A stretch of DNA of 20,647 nt from the NCBI GenBank assembly GCA_050945755.1, contig JBMNTN010000034.1, positions 1 through 20,647 on the forward strand, in the 5' to 3' direction. The stretch is from JAQVXR01 sp050945755 (lineage in GTDB: Bacteria > Bacillota > Dehalobacteriia > Dehalobacteriales > Dehalobacteriaceae). The translations under genes were made by a program, and so were the position numbers. The notes beneath the pieces were generated by a model. The model saw nothing but the letters and a program-made list of their open reading frames with translations, ran no database searches and was not told the origin of the DNA. Positions 7,648-15,074 of the stretch are shown piece by piece (within the stretch, counting starts at the first letter, position 1; each line of letters begins with the position of its first letter).

Positions 7648-8082
7648 ATGGTTGGAGTAGAAATTGATATGGTTGTTACAGATAGTTTGAAAGCATTGGA
7701 ATTATACGAAAAAATATTTGATATCGAGCGTGTTGAGGTTTCGGATTTACCCAAAGGTGAAAACGAAGTCATTTTTTCCTTATACGGAGTGCGCTTTCAT
7801 ATGTTGGATGAAAACCCAAAATTCGGGTTAAAAGCACCAAACCCGGATAATCCTAATACAATTTGGTTTAATATTCTAGTCCCTGATATTAAAGAAACAT
7901 TTGCACAGGCGATTAGTGTGGGCTGCACAGAGGTACAACCGGTAACTGAAATGCCTGATTACGGAGTGTCAAATGCAATATTTACTGACGCTTTTGGCTA
8001 TCAATGGATGTTGCATCAAATACACAAAGTAGTAAGTCATGAAGAACGCATCCGACTTTGGGAAGAAAAAAGGGATAGTTAA
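7648..8082 (+). CDS. VOC-superfamily (glyoxalase/PhnB-like) protein
   Basis: A 144-aa protein of the vicinal oxygen chelate fold. The beginning (EIDMVVTDSLKALELYEKIF) is the standard first strand and helix, and the later IFTDAFGYQWMLHQ is the closing D-x-F-G-x-x-W motif of PhnB-like members, where the D-P-D/F-G-N pattern usually sits. The expected metal-ligand positions of true glyoxalase I are not clearly all present, so an enzymatic activity cannot be stated; antibiotic-binding or phosphonate-related paralogues use the same fold. ATG 7648 is chosen because AGAAGGGG at 7632-7639 is spaced eight bases from it; the in-frame GTG at 7639 would overlap that site. It is probably monocistronic and faces the convergent membrane-protein genes. 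Confidence 0.8.
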   Translation: MVGVEIDMVVTDSLKALELYEKIFDIERVEVSDLPKGENEVIFSLYGVRFHMLDENPKFGLKAPNPDNPNTIWFNILVPDIKETFAQAISVGCTEVQPVTEMPDYGVSNAIFTDAFGYQWMLHQIHKVVSHEERIRLWEEKRDS

Positions 8083-8126
8083 AAGCAGAAATAAAAATAA
8101 ACGATAAAACATTTATAGTTGAAAAT

Positions 8127-8141
8127 AGGAAGCTGCTTCCT
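8127..8141. terminator. Short palindrome between convergent genes
   Basis: AGGAAG (8127-8132) and CTTCCT (8136-8141) make a 6-bp stem with a three-base CTG loop. On the minus strand it directly follows the stop codon of the 8141-8602 gene and is followed by ATTTTC; on the plus strand it lies 45 nt after the VOC gene stop. A bidirectional terminator is plausible but the T-tails are poor. Confidence 0.4.
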
Positions 8142-8602
8142 TAACCAAAAACATCCTCATGTTGGTTCTTTTTCAGCAATAATTGTATAATCCACTCTAA
8201 AATAATTCCAAAGAGGATTGATAATAGAGAATTAACGATCATAGTATTCCGACCTTCTTGAAGTAAGGGGCTGATCTGAAAAGAGACCACCCAAGCTCGA
8301 ATGGCAAACCAGACTATACCCCCATATATTGCTCCGCGTAAAAAATTATAATTCGTTTTAAGATATGGAATTAACAAAATATAGATTAGTCCAAGAAATA
8401 TGCTGAATATGATTTCGAAAAAAAATGAATATGTTTGTTCAAATAAGCCTAGAGGATGCCTTCCTGAGACAATAATACTTGCATAATCCCAAAATGACTT
8501 TTCACTAGTCTTCAATACGTTGTGCAAGAATATGTCAGGAATATTTTTTGCAAGACCGGCGATTGTACCGGCTATTACCCCTTTGATAAATCTATCATTC
8601 AA
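8141..8602 (-). CDS. Four-helix membrane protein, paralogue of its neighbour
   Basis: A 153-aa protein with four hydrophobic segments, the first starting near residue 6 (FIKGVIAGTIAGLAKNIPD), and a Lys/His-rich C-terminus. No named family is recognised. Its layout matches the upstream gene at 8658-9116: a G-V-x-A-G start, a long second helix region, a YLKxxYNFLRG/YPYLKG cytoplasmic connector, a tryptophan-containing third helix and a C-terminal helix. This indicates an ancient duplication. Translation starts at TTG 8602 with AAGGGG nine bases upstream. The two genes are 55 nt apart on one strand and probably form an operon. Transport or spore-envelope roles are both possible; the sequence decides neither. 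Confidence 0.65.
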   Translation of the reverse strand: MNDRFIKGVIAGTIAGLAKNIPDIFLHNVLKTSEKSFWDYASIIVSGRHPLGLFEQTYSFFFEIIFSIFLGLIYILLIPYLKTNYNFLRGAIYGGIVWFAIRAWVVSFQISPLLQEGRNTMIVNSLLSILFGIILEWIIQLLLKKNQHEDVFG

Positions 8603-8657
8603 AATAATCAGCCCCTTTTTTCGTTTCTCTTAGCCTAGCGATAATAACCAAAATACT

Positions 8658-9116
8658 CTAACGGATGGCTATTCTTTTACTGGTTTTTATTAAGTACATT
8701 GTTACTATGACCCCATAGGCACTATGAGCAATTAAATCCACAATTGCTTCCATCTCAGTGCGATGTAGGTATTGCCGTGGATTGGGGGAAACAAGATTTG
8801 GGATGAATGCTACATGAACTACCCATAAAAAAACAGAAAATCCGACTCCTTTAAGATAAGGGTAATCTGAGCCAAAATATTTAAATATTAGGACAATAAA
8901 TATGCCTACAAGAGCTCCTGCGATAAAATGGGTGATCTCGCTGATCCCAAACTTAAGTACAGTTACTTTTGAAAACGGAAAAATAATTTGGAGAATATAA
9001 TGTCCGGTCGTTGTGGTTCCAAGGGTTAGAAAAGCTACGCCATGAACAATTATATCTCCTATAATCCCAAACAACCCGGCAACCACTCCGCGTTGGATTG
9101 TATCCGGCATGGGCAT
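8658..9116 (-). CDS. Four-helix membrane protein, paralogue of its neighbour
   Basis: A 152-aa protein with four predicted membrane helices, beginning with TIQRGVVAGLFGIIGDIIVH and ending with a basic tail. It shares helix layout and the connector pattern (SDYPYLKG against TNYNFLRG) with the gene downstream on the same strand. The ATG at 9116 lies four bases from GAGGAGG (9127-9121), and a second in-frame ATG at 9110 lies ten bases from it; either could be used and the product differs by only two residues. No named family is recognised. It lies about 80 nt downstream of the ferredoxin-like gene and may be transcribed with it. Confidence 0.65.
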   Translation of the reverse strand: MPMPDTIQRGVVAGLFGIIGDIIVHGVAFLTLGTTTTGHYILQIIFPFSKVTVLKFGISEITHFIAGALVGIFIVLIFKYFGSDYPYLKGVGFSVFLWVVHVAFIPNLVSPNPRQYLHRTEMEAIVDLIAHSAYGVIVTMYLIKTSKRIAIR

Positions 9117-9197
9117 ATTACCTCCTCTAATAAGGGCACCGTGTTTATTATGGCCAATTTTTTTAGAATTTAATTGAAGAAATCAAGTCCCTGTGCT

Positions 9198-9980
9198 TCA
9201 CTGAAGATTGATGGCTTCCTTTTTGCACCCCCTCCGGCATAACCCGCAGCCGTAACATTTTAAAGGATTGATGACACATTTGTCATTTATCGATGAGTAC
9301 TCAATAGCGCCAAACTGGCAGAGCCTTTGACACAGCCGGCATCCAATACACTGCAGGGGATCCACCTTTGCTGTGTATTCGCCTTTAAACATGATATCCA
9401 TTAAATCCTGGCTGACCTGAAGTTTATAGGCCAGGCAGTCGTGATCACAGTTGCAGATTGCTCCGATAAAAGGTGTTTTAAAGGTCCAAATAGAATGGAC
9501 CAATCCTTTTTTATCAAAGTCCCGCAGGAGTTCTTTTGCTTTTTCTCTGCTGAGGGTCTCCAAATGGGTATTCAGTTCTGCCCACCCGTGGTTCAGCCCT
9601 AAGGGATCGATCCCCAATAATAAGCAATACCTGGCATCTTGCTTTCCCGTAGTCACACTACGGCAAACACAGGGTACCCGGGTAACAGATTGGACCATGT
9701 CCACAATTCTTTCCGCGTCTTCTAAGGATACAACCTGGCCGAAATGCATTTTTTTCATCCACCAGGTACCCATTTTTCGCACAAAACGGTAAGCAATTGG
9801 AGATTTCTCTTTGGCCCAATGCAGTTTCTTCAGATTATACCCGGCATTTTCTCTTATACCAAGCACAAACTGTTCCAAATATTCCTTACGTCCTTGTTCC
9901 GCAAACATTTCTTGAGAATAGTTCTCCATGATCTCATACCATTTTTTGCCTTCGCCATGTTTAATACAAAATTCACACAA
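9198..9980 (-). CDS. 8Fe ferredoxin-domain protein with extra cysteine motifs
   Basis: A 260-aa cytoplasmic iron-sulfur protein. The C-terminal 55 residues are a bacterial-type two-cluster ferredoxin domain: Cys 211, 214, 217, 221 and Cys 242, 245, 248, 252. The second cluster ends in GCKKE where ferredoxins usually have CP. Ahead of it lies a 200-residue domain of unknown function with an N-terminal C-E-F-C, a CVC (104-106), Cys 119, and CNCDHDC (176-182), enough cysteines for another cluster or metal site. It is likely an electron-transfer or redox-sensing protein; a partner is not visible. TTG 9980 is chosen because AAGGAG sits seven bases upstream. It is the first of a possible three-gene run with the two membrane proteins. 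Confidence 0.75.
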   Translation of the reverse strand: MCEFCIKHGEGKKWYEIMENYSQEMFAEQGRKEYLEQFVLGIRENAGYNLKKLHWAKEKSPIAYRFVRKMGTWWMKKMHFGQVVSLEDAERIVDMVQSVTRVPCVCRSVTTGKQDARYCLLLGIDPLGLNHGWAELNTHLETLSREKAKELLRDFDKKGLVHSIWTFKTPFIGAICNCDHDCLAYKLQVSQDLMDIMFKGEYTAKVDPLQCIGCRLCQRLCQFGAIEYSSINDKCVINPLKCYGCGLCRRGCKKEAINLQ

Positions 9981-10143
9981 ACCAATTACTCCTTAGGTTC
10001 AGGGGAATATAATAACTATTTTCTCCATATACTGGTTGAATAATGCTTCACAAAGCCAGAAACGAAGTTACTCGCTTCCTTACGTTTCCCCTAGAAAACA
10101 GGATAATATTGTTCATATCGCGGGTTACAATAATTTAGTCAAG

Positions 10144-10171
10144 AAAAAAACCTTGGTAAAAACCCAAGGTT
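10144..10171 (-). terminator. Rho-independent terminator of the coat-gene pair
   Basis: On the minus strand AACCTTGG (10171-10164) pairs perfectly with CCAAGGTT (10156-10149) around a 7-nt loop, followed by a run of seven T. It begins three bases after the TAA of the downstream coat gene, so it closes that transcript. The rest of 9981-10143 shows no supportable gene. Confidence 0.85.
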
Positions 10172-10173
10172 CT

Positions 10174-10536
10174 TTACTGTTTATTGGGCAGCTGAGTTTT
10201 ATAACCGCTAAATACATCAAAGGCATCTCTGATTTGCGGGTTGGTTGCCACGTCAGCCTGGTACTCTCCCAGGTTAAACAATTCATTGAAAAACCCTGTA
10301 TGCATTCCCTGGACTCTGTCCCGGTTATTGATTAACACATTACGCAGGTCATCATTTATTATCTCGTTTATGGCAATCTGGTAATTTACCAGGAGGTGTT
10401 TTTCATCTGACAGAATATCATTCAGCCGGTCTCTGAGGTTGACGTTTGCATCCTTGACTTTGGGGAGTTCAGGCGAAACGCGCTTGCCTATTTTCTGTAC
10501 CCCGGTTTTAGTTGTAAGTGTTAATTGAGTATCCAT
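10174..10536 (-). CDS. CotF-like spore coat-associated protein
   Basis: A 120-aa mostly helical soluble protein with the pattern of the Coat_F/CotF-like group (PF07875): an N-terminal basic region, a long helix with LNDILSDEKHLLVNYQIAIN, then helix-forming DLRNVLINNRDRVQGMH and a C-terminal tail. These proteins associate with the spore coat. The ATG overlaps the TAA of the preceding gene (TAATG), and GGAGG lies eleven bases upstream inside that gene, so translation is probably coupled. The length is in the range of short clostridial members. The specific coat layer cannot be told. Its terminator follows immediately. Confidence 0.7.
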   Translation of the reverse strand: MDTQLTLTTKTGVQKIGKRVSPELPKVKDANVNLRDRLNDILSDEKHLLVNYQIAINEIINDDLRNVLINNRDRVQGMHTGFFNELFNLGEYQADVATNPQIRDAFDVFSGYKTQLPNKQ

Positions 10537-10754
10537 TAGTGGATCTGGCCTCCTTGCTTTTTAACGACTTGGTCCACATAGTTTAAAAGATTTAAATAGT
10601 TTAGCCGGTGTGTATCTGCCGTATCGAAGAATATCTTTTGATGTCCGGAGTTACTTTCCTGATGCCCATATTGGAAGCATTTTTTAGAGGAAAGAAGCTC
10701 CCAGGATAATAAATCCTTTATATAGTTTAATTCTTTTGTAGAGACATTTTGCAT
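10536..10754 (-). CDS. Small CotF-like spore coat protein
   Basis: A 72-aa helical protein. The segment STKELNYIKDLLSWELLSSK followed by KCFQYGHQES and HRLNYLNLLNYVDQV is characteristic of small CotF-like coat proteins found as tandem pairs in sporulating clostridia. The ATG at 10754 has AGGAGG nine bases upstream (10769-10764). It overlaps the start of the next coat gene by one base. The pair is divergent from rsgA, with about 300 bp between. A sporulation-sigma-type promoter is expected upstream, but no clear E/K box was identified. Confidence 0.7.
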   Translation of the reverse strand: MQNVSTKELNYIKDLLSWELLSSKKCFQYGHQESNSGHQKIFFDTADTHRLNYLNLLNYVDQVVKKQGGQIH

Positions 10755-10843
10755 GGTGCTAAACCTCCTAAATAAATTCTCTGAGTATTATCTGCAAAAA
10801 TCCGAAAATAAACCATGATCCCATTACCCAAATTTTAGCGAGT

Positions 10844-10872
10844 CAGTAACTGGCTTACGGAGTAGTTACCTG
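10844..10872. repeat. Imperfect inverted repeat upstream of the rsgA promoter
   Basis: CAGTAACT (10844-10851) pairs with AGTTAC-C-TG (10864-10872), with a single bulged C and a 12-nt loop. It lies between the coat-gene start and the rsgA promoter. It could be an operator or a hairpin at the end of a divergent antisense leader; the sequence does not say which. Confidence 0.3.
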
Positions 10873-10899
10873 TTTGTGGCAGTTAAAATTGGGATTATG

Positions 10900-10908
10900 T
10901 GATATAAT
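10900..10908 (+). promoter_or_regulatory. Extended -10 promoter (TGATATAAT) for rsgA
   Basis: TGATATAAT at 10900-10908 is a consensus -10 hexamer (10903-10908) with the TGn extension, which explains the lack of a good -35 at 17 bp. Transcription would begin near 10915 and give a leader of about 140 nt. Confidence 0.6.
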
Positions 10909-10942
10909 GATTATCGAATAACTAGAAAAGGAGAACTTTTTT

Positions 10943-10999
10943 ATGTTTATAAAGAGAATAGTAGAGATTGTAACAAGTGGGGAGGTATGTGCAAAATAA
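10943..10999 (+). CDS. 18-aa leader ORF upstream of rsgA
   Basis: ATG 10943 follows AAAGGAGAAC at 10927-10936 with normal spacing, and the frame closes at TAA 10997 after 18 codons (peptide starts MFIKRIVEIV). Its end overlaps the first arm of a long hairpin (10980-11018), so ribosomes translating it would disrupt that hairpin. The peptide has no recognisable domain; it is more likely regulatory than structural. Confidence 0.45.
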   Translation: MFIKRIVEIVTSGEVCAK

Positions 11000-11044
11000 T
11001 TCGTACATCAAACCTCCCAAAAGTTATAATCAAACTTTAGGAGG
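10980..11044 (+). promoter_or_regulatory. Mutually exclusive hairpins over the rsgA ribosome binding site
   Basis: Hairpin 1: GGGAGGT (10980-10986) pairs with ACCTCCC (11012-11018), extended by ATGTGC (10987-10992) with GTACAT (11003-11008), the latter including one G-U pair. Hairpin 2: CCTCC (11013-11017) pairs instead with GGAGG (11040-11044), which is the rsgA ribosome binding site, extended by AAA (11019-11021) with TTT (11036-11038) across one mismatch. Both use the same CCTCC, so only one can form. Hairpin 1 frees the rsgA site; hairpin 2 hides it. Together with the leader ORF this is laid out like a translational attenuator. Seen in sequence; regulation itself is inferred. Confidence 0.45.
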
Positions 11045-11052
11045 CTATAAAA

Positions 11053-12138
11053 TTGAATCAAATAATAGATATGAAAAATCTTGGGCTTACGGAAAGGCAT
11101 ATTAAGGAGTCCGAAATTTATCAAGGGCTTATCATAGGCCGAATTTCCTCCCAATCTAAAAATTTATACAATGTTATAACAGAAACTAATGAACTGACCG
11201 CGGAAGTCTCCGGGAAATTCCGTTTTTCGGTAAGTAATCTCTTGGAATACCCTGCGGTGGGTGATTTTGTTATGGTGGATCGGAGTGATAATACAAGGGG
11301 AAACGGAATTATTCACCATGTTCTGACGAGGAAAAGCGCTTTCCAGCGAAAAGCCGCAGGTAGCGTTAATGAAGTCCAAATTGTCGCTGCCAATATTGAT
11401 ACTGTTTTTATCTGCATGTCCCTTAACAATGATTTTAATCTCCGTCGCCTTGAGCGCTACCTTTCCATCGCATGGGACAGCGGAGCCACTCCCGTCGTGG
11501 TACTGACAAAATCAGATTTATGTGAAGATATTGCGTCAAGGCTGGCTGATGTCTCATCCATAGCTATTGGGGTGGACGTACAGGTTACCACAAGCAGATC
11601 AGAAGATGGGTACCAATCATTAAAAAGCTATCTTTCCACGGGTCAGACTGTGGCATTTATCGGATCATCCGGAGTGGGAAAATCCACTTTAATCAACCGG
11701 CTTTTCGGTCAAAACCTATTTGATACCCAAGGGTTAAGAAATGACGATAAAGGCAGGCATACCACTACCCGGCGCGAATTGGTAGTACTACCGGACGGCG
11801 GGGTGGTCATAGACACTCCGGGAATGCGGGAACTGGGAATTATCAGTGCCGATTTTTCCAAGTCCTTTGCTGACATTGACGAACTAGCTGCCAACTGCGG
11901 ATTTCGGGACTGTACCCATCATGGTGAGCCTAATTGTGCTGTAGAGCAGGCAATCAAGGATGGGATACTACCGGCAGAAAGACTGGAAAGTTTCAGGAAA
12001 CTGCAGAGGGAAGCTAAATATAAGGGTTTGAATTCAAAGATGATTGAAAAAGAAAAAATAAATGAAATGTTTAAGGGTATGGGCGGCATGAAAAATGCTC
12101 GGAAATTTATAAAACAAAAGAACAAGAGAAAAGTTTAG
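11053..12138 (+). CDS. rsgA: Ribosome small subunit-dependent GTPase A
   Basis: A 361-aa circularly permuted GTPase that checks the 30S subunit during late assembly. An N-terminal OB-like domain (about residues 20-90) precedes the GTPase domain, in which TKSD (152-155, G4) comes before the P-loop GSSGVGKST (204-212, G1) and DTPGMRE (G3), the permuted order that defines the family. A C-terminal zinc finger has Cys 282, Cys 287, His 289 and Cys 295 (C-x4-C-x-H-x5-C). Its length is near that of long RsgA members, with a basic Lys-rich tail. Start is TTG 11053, with AGGAGG (11039-11044) eight bases upstream. It is monocistronic, with its own promoter, leader and terminator. Confidence 0.95.
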   Translation: MNQIIDMKNLGLTERHIKESEIYQGLIIGRISSQSKNLYNVITETNELTAEVSGKFRFSVSNLLEYPAVGDFVMVDRSDNTRGNGIIHHVLTRKSAFQRKAAGSVNEVQIVAANIDTVFICMSLNNDFNLRRLERYLSIAWDSGATPVVVLTKSDLCEDIASRLADVSSIAIGVDVQVTTSRSEDGYQSLKSYLSTGQTVAFIGSSGVGKSTLINRLFGQNLFDTQGLRNDDKGRHTTTRRELVVLPDGGVVIDTPGMRELGIISADFSKSFADIDELAANCGFRDCTHHGEPNCAVEQAIKDGILPAERLESFRKLQREAKYKGLNSKMIEKEKINEMFKGMGGMKNARKFIKQKNKRKV

Positions 12139-12166
12139 AACAAAGTATTATAATGGTGACACTTAT

Positions 12167-12204
12167 AACCTTTCCGAAACTTAATAGTTAGGAAAGGTTT
12201 TTTT
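12167..12204 (+). terminator. Rho-independent terminator of rsgA
   Basis: AACCTTTCC (12167-12175) and GGAAAGGTT (12191-12199) form a perfect 9-bp stem with a 15-nt loop, followed by a run of T's to 12204. It lies 28 nt after the rsgA stop. Confidence 0.85.
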
Positions 12205-12261
12205 CCACATATTATTAAAATACTAGCCGGGAAAAGAATGAATTTAATTTTATAAGATGTC

Positions 12262-13353
12262 TTAAACCATTAATGGTTTTAATAAACGGCTGATTAGTTT
12301 CAGCGGGTCATAGTGTTTGCTGTTGAACAACATATTTCCTAGAGGGCTGTTCAAGCTTTCAACTAATATATCCATTTTGGGGTTGTTTAACTTCTCCATA
12401 GAGCGCCGGAGAACCAGGGAATTTTCATAACTTTGACGTAAGGGCATAGTTAACTTTTCATACTCCCCCAGTCCACATAAATCATAGGCAGCATATATGC
12501 CGGTTAAAATGGAGGCAAACTGGCCAAAGCCTAAAAAGGGCATAATTGATCCAAAACAATTTCCGGTAAAAAAGGTATTGCCAATTCTCGGGTAGGAACA
12601 GATCCCAATAATATAGCCGGAAATTTTAAAGTTGTCAGTTATTCTTAAGTTCTGTTGAAGATCCTCAGAAACCGTTCGGAAAAATTTTTCCCATAATTGA
12701 TTGAGATCAAGTTTTTTATTTTCCGGATATTCCGGAAAGGCAGTGACAATGTTGGCCTCTTTTTCGGAAAAGGGAATTAAATAACCGTAACCTTTTGGGG
12801 CCAGCCGATTATTGAGCCAAGCTCTCACTGAATATGGGTCAAAACTGCCCGCCACCGTAGCTCCTCTTAAGCAAACCGTCAGATCCTGCCGGTAATCCTG
12901 GATTTTAGATGCATCAGCGGCATCTCCGGTGGCAAGGATGACATGGGTAAATTCCTTTACCAGCTGTTCATAGCTATACCGGGAATTATAGATAATTTTA
13001 CTTTTTACCTGACGGGCTAACTGGTTTTCAAAGGAATTTTTATGTCTTCCCCTGATATTTGTGAATCCTAAATGGCCTTGAATTACTGCCTGCCTATTTT
13101 CTGAATGAAAAATAGCCTTTCTTATATTGGCAGTGGGATGTAAAAAAATACCGTATTGTTCTGAAAAATAAGCCAGAGAATCAAAAACCGGCCGATTTAA
13201 GAGGGAAAGCAAAATTTCACCATTAACAAATCTGTCTCCGACAGTTTTTTTATGCTCAAAAATAACCGGAGAGATGCCATGCCGTTCCAAGGTAATGGCG
13301 CAGGTAAGGCCGGATAAACCTGCGCCCATAATTGCAATTTTAATGATGTCCAC
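12262..13353 (-). CDS. FAD/NAD(P)-binding oxidoreductase-like protein
   Basis: A protein of about 363 aa with an N-terminal dinucleotide-binding motif, GAGLSGLTCAITLERHG, followed by an acidic residue (FEHK) as in FAD-binding Rossmann folds, and a later second nucleotide contact (THVILATGDAAD). Overall it resembles flavin-dependent geranylgeranyl reductase/monooxygenase-like proteins, with a GNTFFTGNCFGSIMPFLGFG segment corresponding to the G-D-A-A FAD motif region. A substrate cannot be named. The start is uncertain: GTG 13353 is chosen here because the Rossmann strand follows directly; a frame-open GTG at 13449 would overlap the end of guaA by 23 bases. A good AAGGTGG (13356-13350) is best spaced for an ATT codon at 13344. 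It follows guaA on the same strand and is probably cotranscribed. Confidence 0.7.
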   Translation of the reverse strand: MDIIKIAIMGAGLSGLTCAITLERHGISPVIFEHKKTVGDRFVNGEILLSLLNRPVFDSLAYFSEQYGIFLHPTANIRKAIFHSENRQAVIQGHLGFTNIRGRHKNSFENQLARQVKSKIIYNSRYSYEQLVKEFTHVILATGDAADASKIQDYRQDLTVCLRGATVAGSFDPYSVRAWLNNRLAPKGYGYLIPFSEKEANIVTAFPEYPENKKLDLNQLWEKFFRTVSEDLQQNLRITDNFKISGYIIGICSYPRIGNTFFTGNCFGSIMPFLGFGQFASILTGIYAAYDLCGLGEYEKLTMPLRQSYENSLVLRRSMEKLNNPKMDILVESLNSPLGNMLFNSKHYDPLKLISRLLKPLMV

Positions 13354-13426
13354 CTTCTGTTTTCTTTTAGTATGGACCTTTAAGACAGTGATTAAACGGA
13401 CATACAGCCAAGAATTATTGGGAGCA

Positions 13427-14734
13427 TTACTCCCATTCAATTGTTGCACAAGGCTTGGGACTTAAGTCATAGCAAACTCGATTAACATTGGGAACCTCTT
13501 TTAAAATGCGATCTGTGATTTTCAGGAGAATTGGCCAATCAATTTGTACGATGTCGGCTGTCATGGCATCTATGGTATTGATAGCCCGAATAATCACCGG
13601 GTATTCGAAGCTCCGGGCGTTATTTTTGACGCCTACTGACTTAAAGTCCGGGACAACGGTAAAATACTGCCAGACTTTTGTATCCAAACCGGCATAGGCA
13701 AACTCTTCCTGTAAAATAGCATCGGATTCTCTTACTGCTTCCAGGCGTTCTTTGGTGATGGCACCGAGGCAGCGCACGCCAAGTCCTGGGCCGGGGAAGG
13801 GTTGTCTGTAAACCATTGCTTCCGGCAGGCCAAGTTCAATACCGCAGGCTCGCACTTCATCTTTAAAGAGATGGTAAAGAGGTTCCACCAAGTCAAATTT
13901 TAGATCTTCCGGCAATCCGCCCACATTGTGATGAGATTTTACAATCTTGGCTGTCTTGGTGCCGCTTTCGACGATATCCGGATAGATAGTGCCCTGAGCG
14001 AGAAAATCAATTCCTTCAAGCTTGCGTGCTTCCTCTTCAAAGACGCGAATAAATTCAGCGCCAATGATTTTTCTCTTTTTCTCAGGATCTGAGACATTTT
14101 CCAGCTTTTTCAGGAAGCGCTCACTGGCGTCAACGTAGATCAGGTTAGCATTCATTTGATTTTTAAATACCTCAATGACGCTTTCCGATTCGCCTTTGCG
14201 CATCAGGCCGTGATTGACGTGCACACAGACCAGCTGCTTCCCAATCGCCTTGATCAGTAATGCGGCGACAACGGAGCTATCCACTCCACCGGATAAGGCA
14301 AGTAAAACCTTCTTATCTCCTACCTGCTTTTTAATCAGTTCCACTTGGTCAGCAATGAAGTTTTTCATATTCCAGTTGGGCGCAGCATGACAAGTATTGA
14401 AGACAAAGTTTCTTAAAACTTCTTTAGTTTCTGCTTCTGTTTCCGGCCAGCTCTCTCTTTTGTTTTCACACAATGCCTGCCCATGTTCAACAGCCAGGAT
14501 CGGGTACCCTGCATCGTAGATATTCCGGTTAACGTCGATTTTTACCCCGTCGATAATGTTGTTTTTTCCCCCATTGATAATAATGCCTTTGATGTTTGGT
14601 AATTGGGACAGCTTTTCCGGTGTAATATCATGGGGGTGAATTTCACTATATACACCAAGACTGCGCACCGCTCTGGCAATGGCCGTGTTTTTTGTACTGC
14701 CCAAATCCAAAATGACGATCATATCCTGCTTCAT
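13427..14734 (-). CDS. guaA: GMP synthase with degenerate glutaminase domain
   Basis: A 435-aa GuaA relative; ordinary GuaA is about 510-525 aa. The ATP-pyrophosphatase domain is intact, with the SGGVDSS PP-loop at residues 148-154, the KSHHNVGGLPEDLKF and RQPFPGPGLGVR segments, and the C-terminal dimerisation domain ending in RVCYDLSPKPCATIEWE. It should convert XMP to GMP using ATP and an ammonia source. The glutamine amidotransferase domain is recognisable in residues 1-60 (LDLGSTKNTAIARAVRSLGV) but is then shortened by roughly 75 residues. The usual nucleophile motif G-I-C-Y-G reads AVEHG (81-85, Glu in place of Cys) and the usual HPE reads WPE (96-98). ATG 14734 follows GGGAGGG by five bases. 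It is either ammonia-dependent or a specialised paralogue. Confidence 0.9.
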   Translation of the reverse strand: MKQDMIVILDLGSTKNTAIARAVRSLGVYSEIHPHDITPEKLSQLPNIKGIIINGGKNNIIDGVKIDVNRNIYDAGYPILAVEHGQALCENKRESWPETEAETKEVLRNFVFNTCHAAPNWNMKNFIADQVELIKKQVGDKKVLLALSGGVDSSVVAALLIKAIGKQLVCVHVNHGLMRKGESESVIEVFKNQMNANLIYVDASERFLKKLENVSDPEKKRKIIGAEFIRVFEEEARKLEGIDFLAQGTIYPDIVESGTKTAKIVKSHHNVGGLPEDLKFDLVEPLYHLFKDEVRACGIELGLPEAMVYRQPFPGPGLGVRCLGAITKERLEAVRESDAILQEEFAYAGLDTKVWQYFTVVPDFKSVGVKNNARSFEYPVIIRAINTIDAMTADIVQIDWPILLKITDRILKEVPNVNRVCYDLSPKPCATIEWE

Positions 14735-14770
14735 TGTGCCCTCCCGAAATAAAGATTTTTCCGTTAGTAA

Positions 14771-14799
14771 ATTATAGCATTCAAGAGTCAACTGCACAA
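14771..14799 (-). promoter_or_regulatory. Sigma-A-type promoter for guaA
   Basis: On the minus strand TTGTGC (14799-14794) and a perfect TATAAT (14776-14771) are separated by 17 bp, with the guaA start 37 bases further on. The short leader leaves no room for a purine riboswitch between promoter and gene. Confidence 0.55.
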
Positions 14800-15074
14800 G
14801 AAAACTAACTTTTACCGGGAGAGAGTCAGGGGCGGTCCGAAAACAAGGAAGCAGCGGATAGGACCAGTTTGGCCTGCTATATTTTTCAGGCTTTCTATAT
14901 GTTAATTGTTTAAATCTCACGAATTATTTGAAGGATATCGAGTAAAGAAAAATGAACTATATTAATTATATCATTTGGAATATGTTGTAAGAAGTAATAG
15001 GCGTTGATTATATTTCTAGAGTGCTTTCCAGCATGGTTTAGGTAAATTTAAACTTTACACAAATAGCACATCCA

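Noticed and set aside
14735..14920. Longer N-terminus for guaA (start at 14920)
   Set aside because: The extra residues do not resemble GuaA and contain the promoter; ATG 14734 has a good ribosome binding site and begins the family homology.
14735..14934. Purine riboswitch upstream of guaA
   Set aside because: The best promoter leaves a leader of about 30 bases, and the conserved purine-riboswitch core and loop sequences are not seen further upstream.
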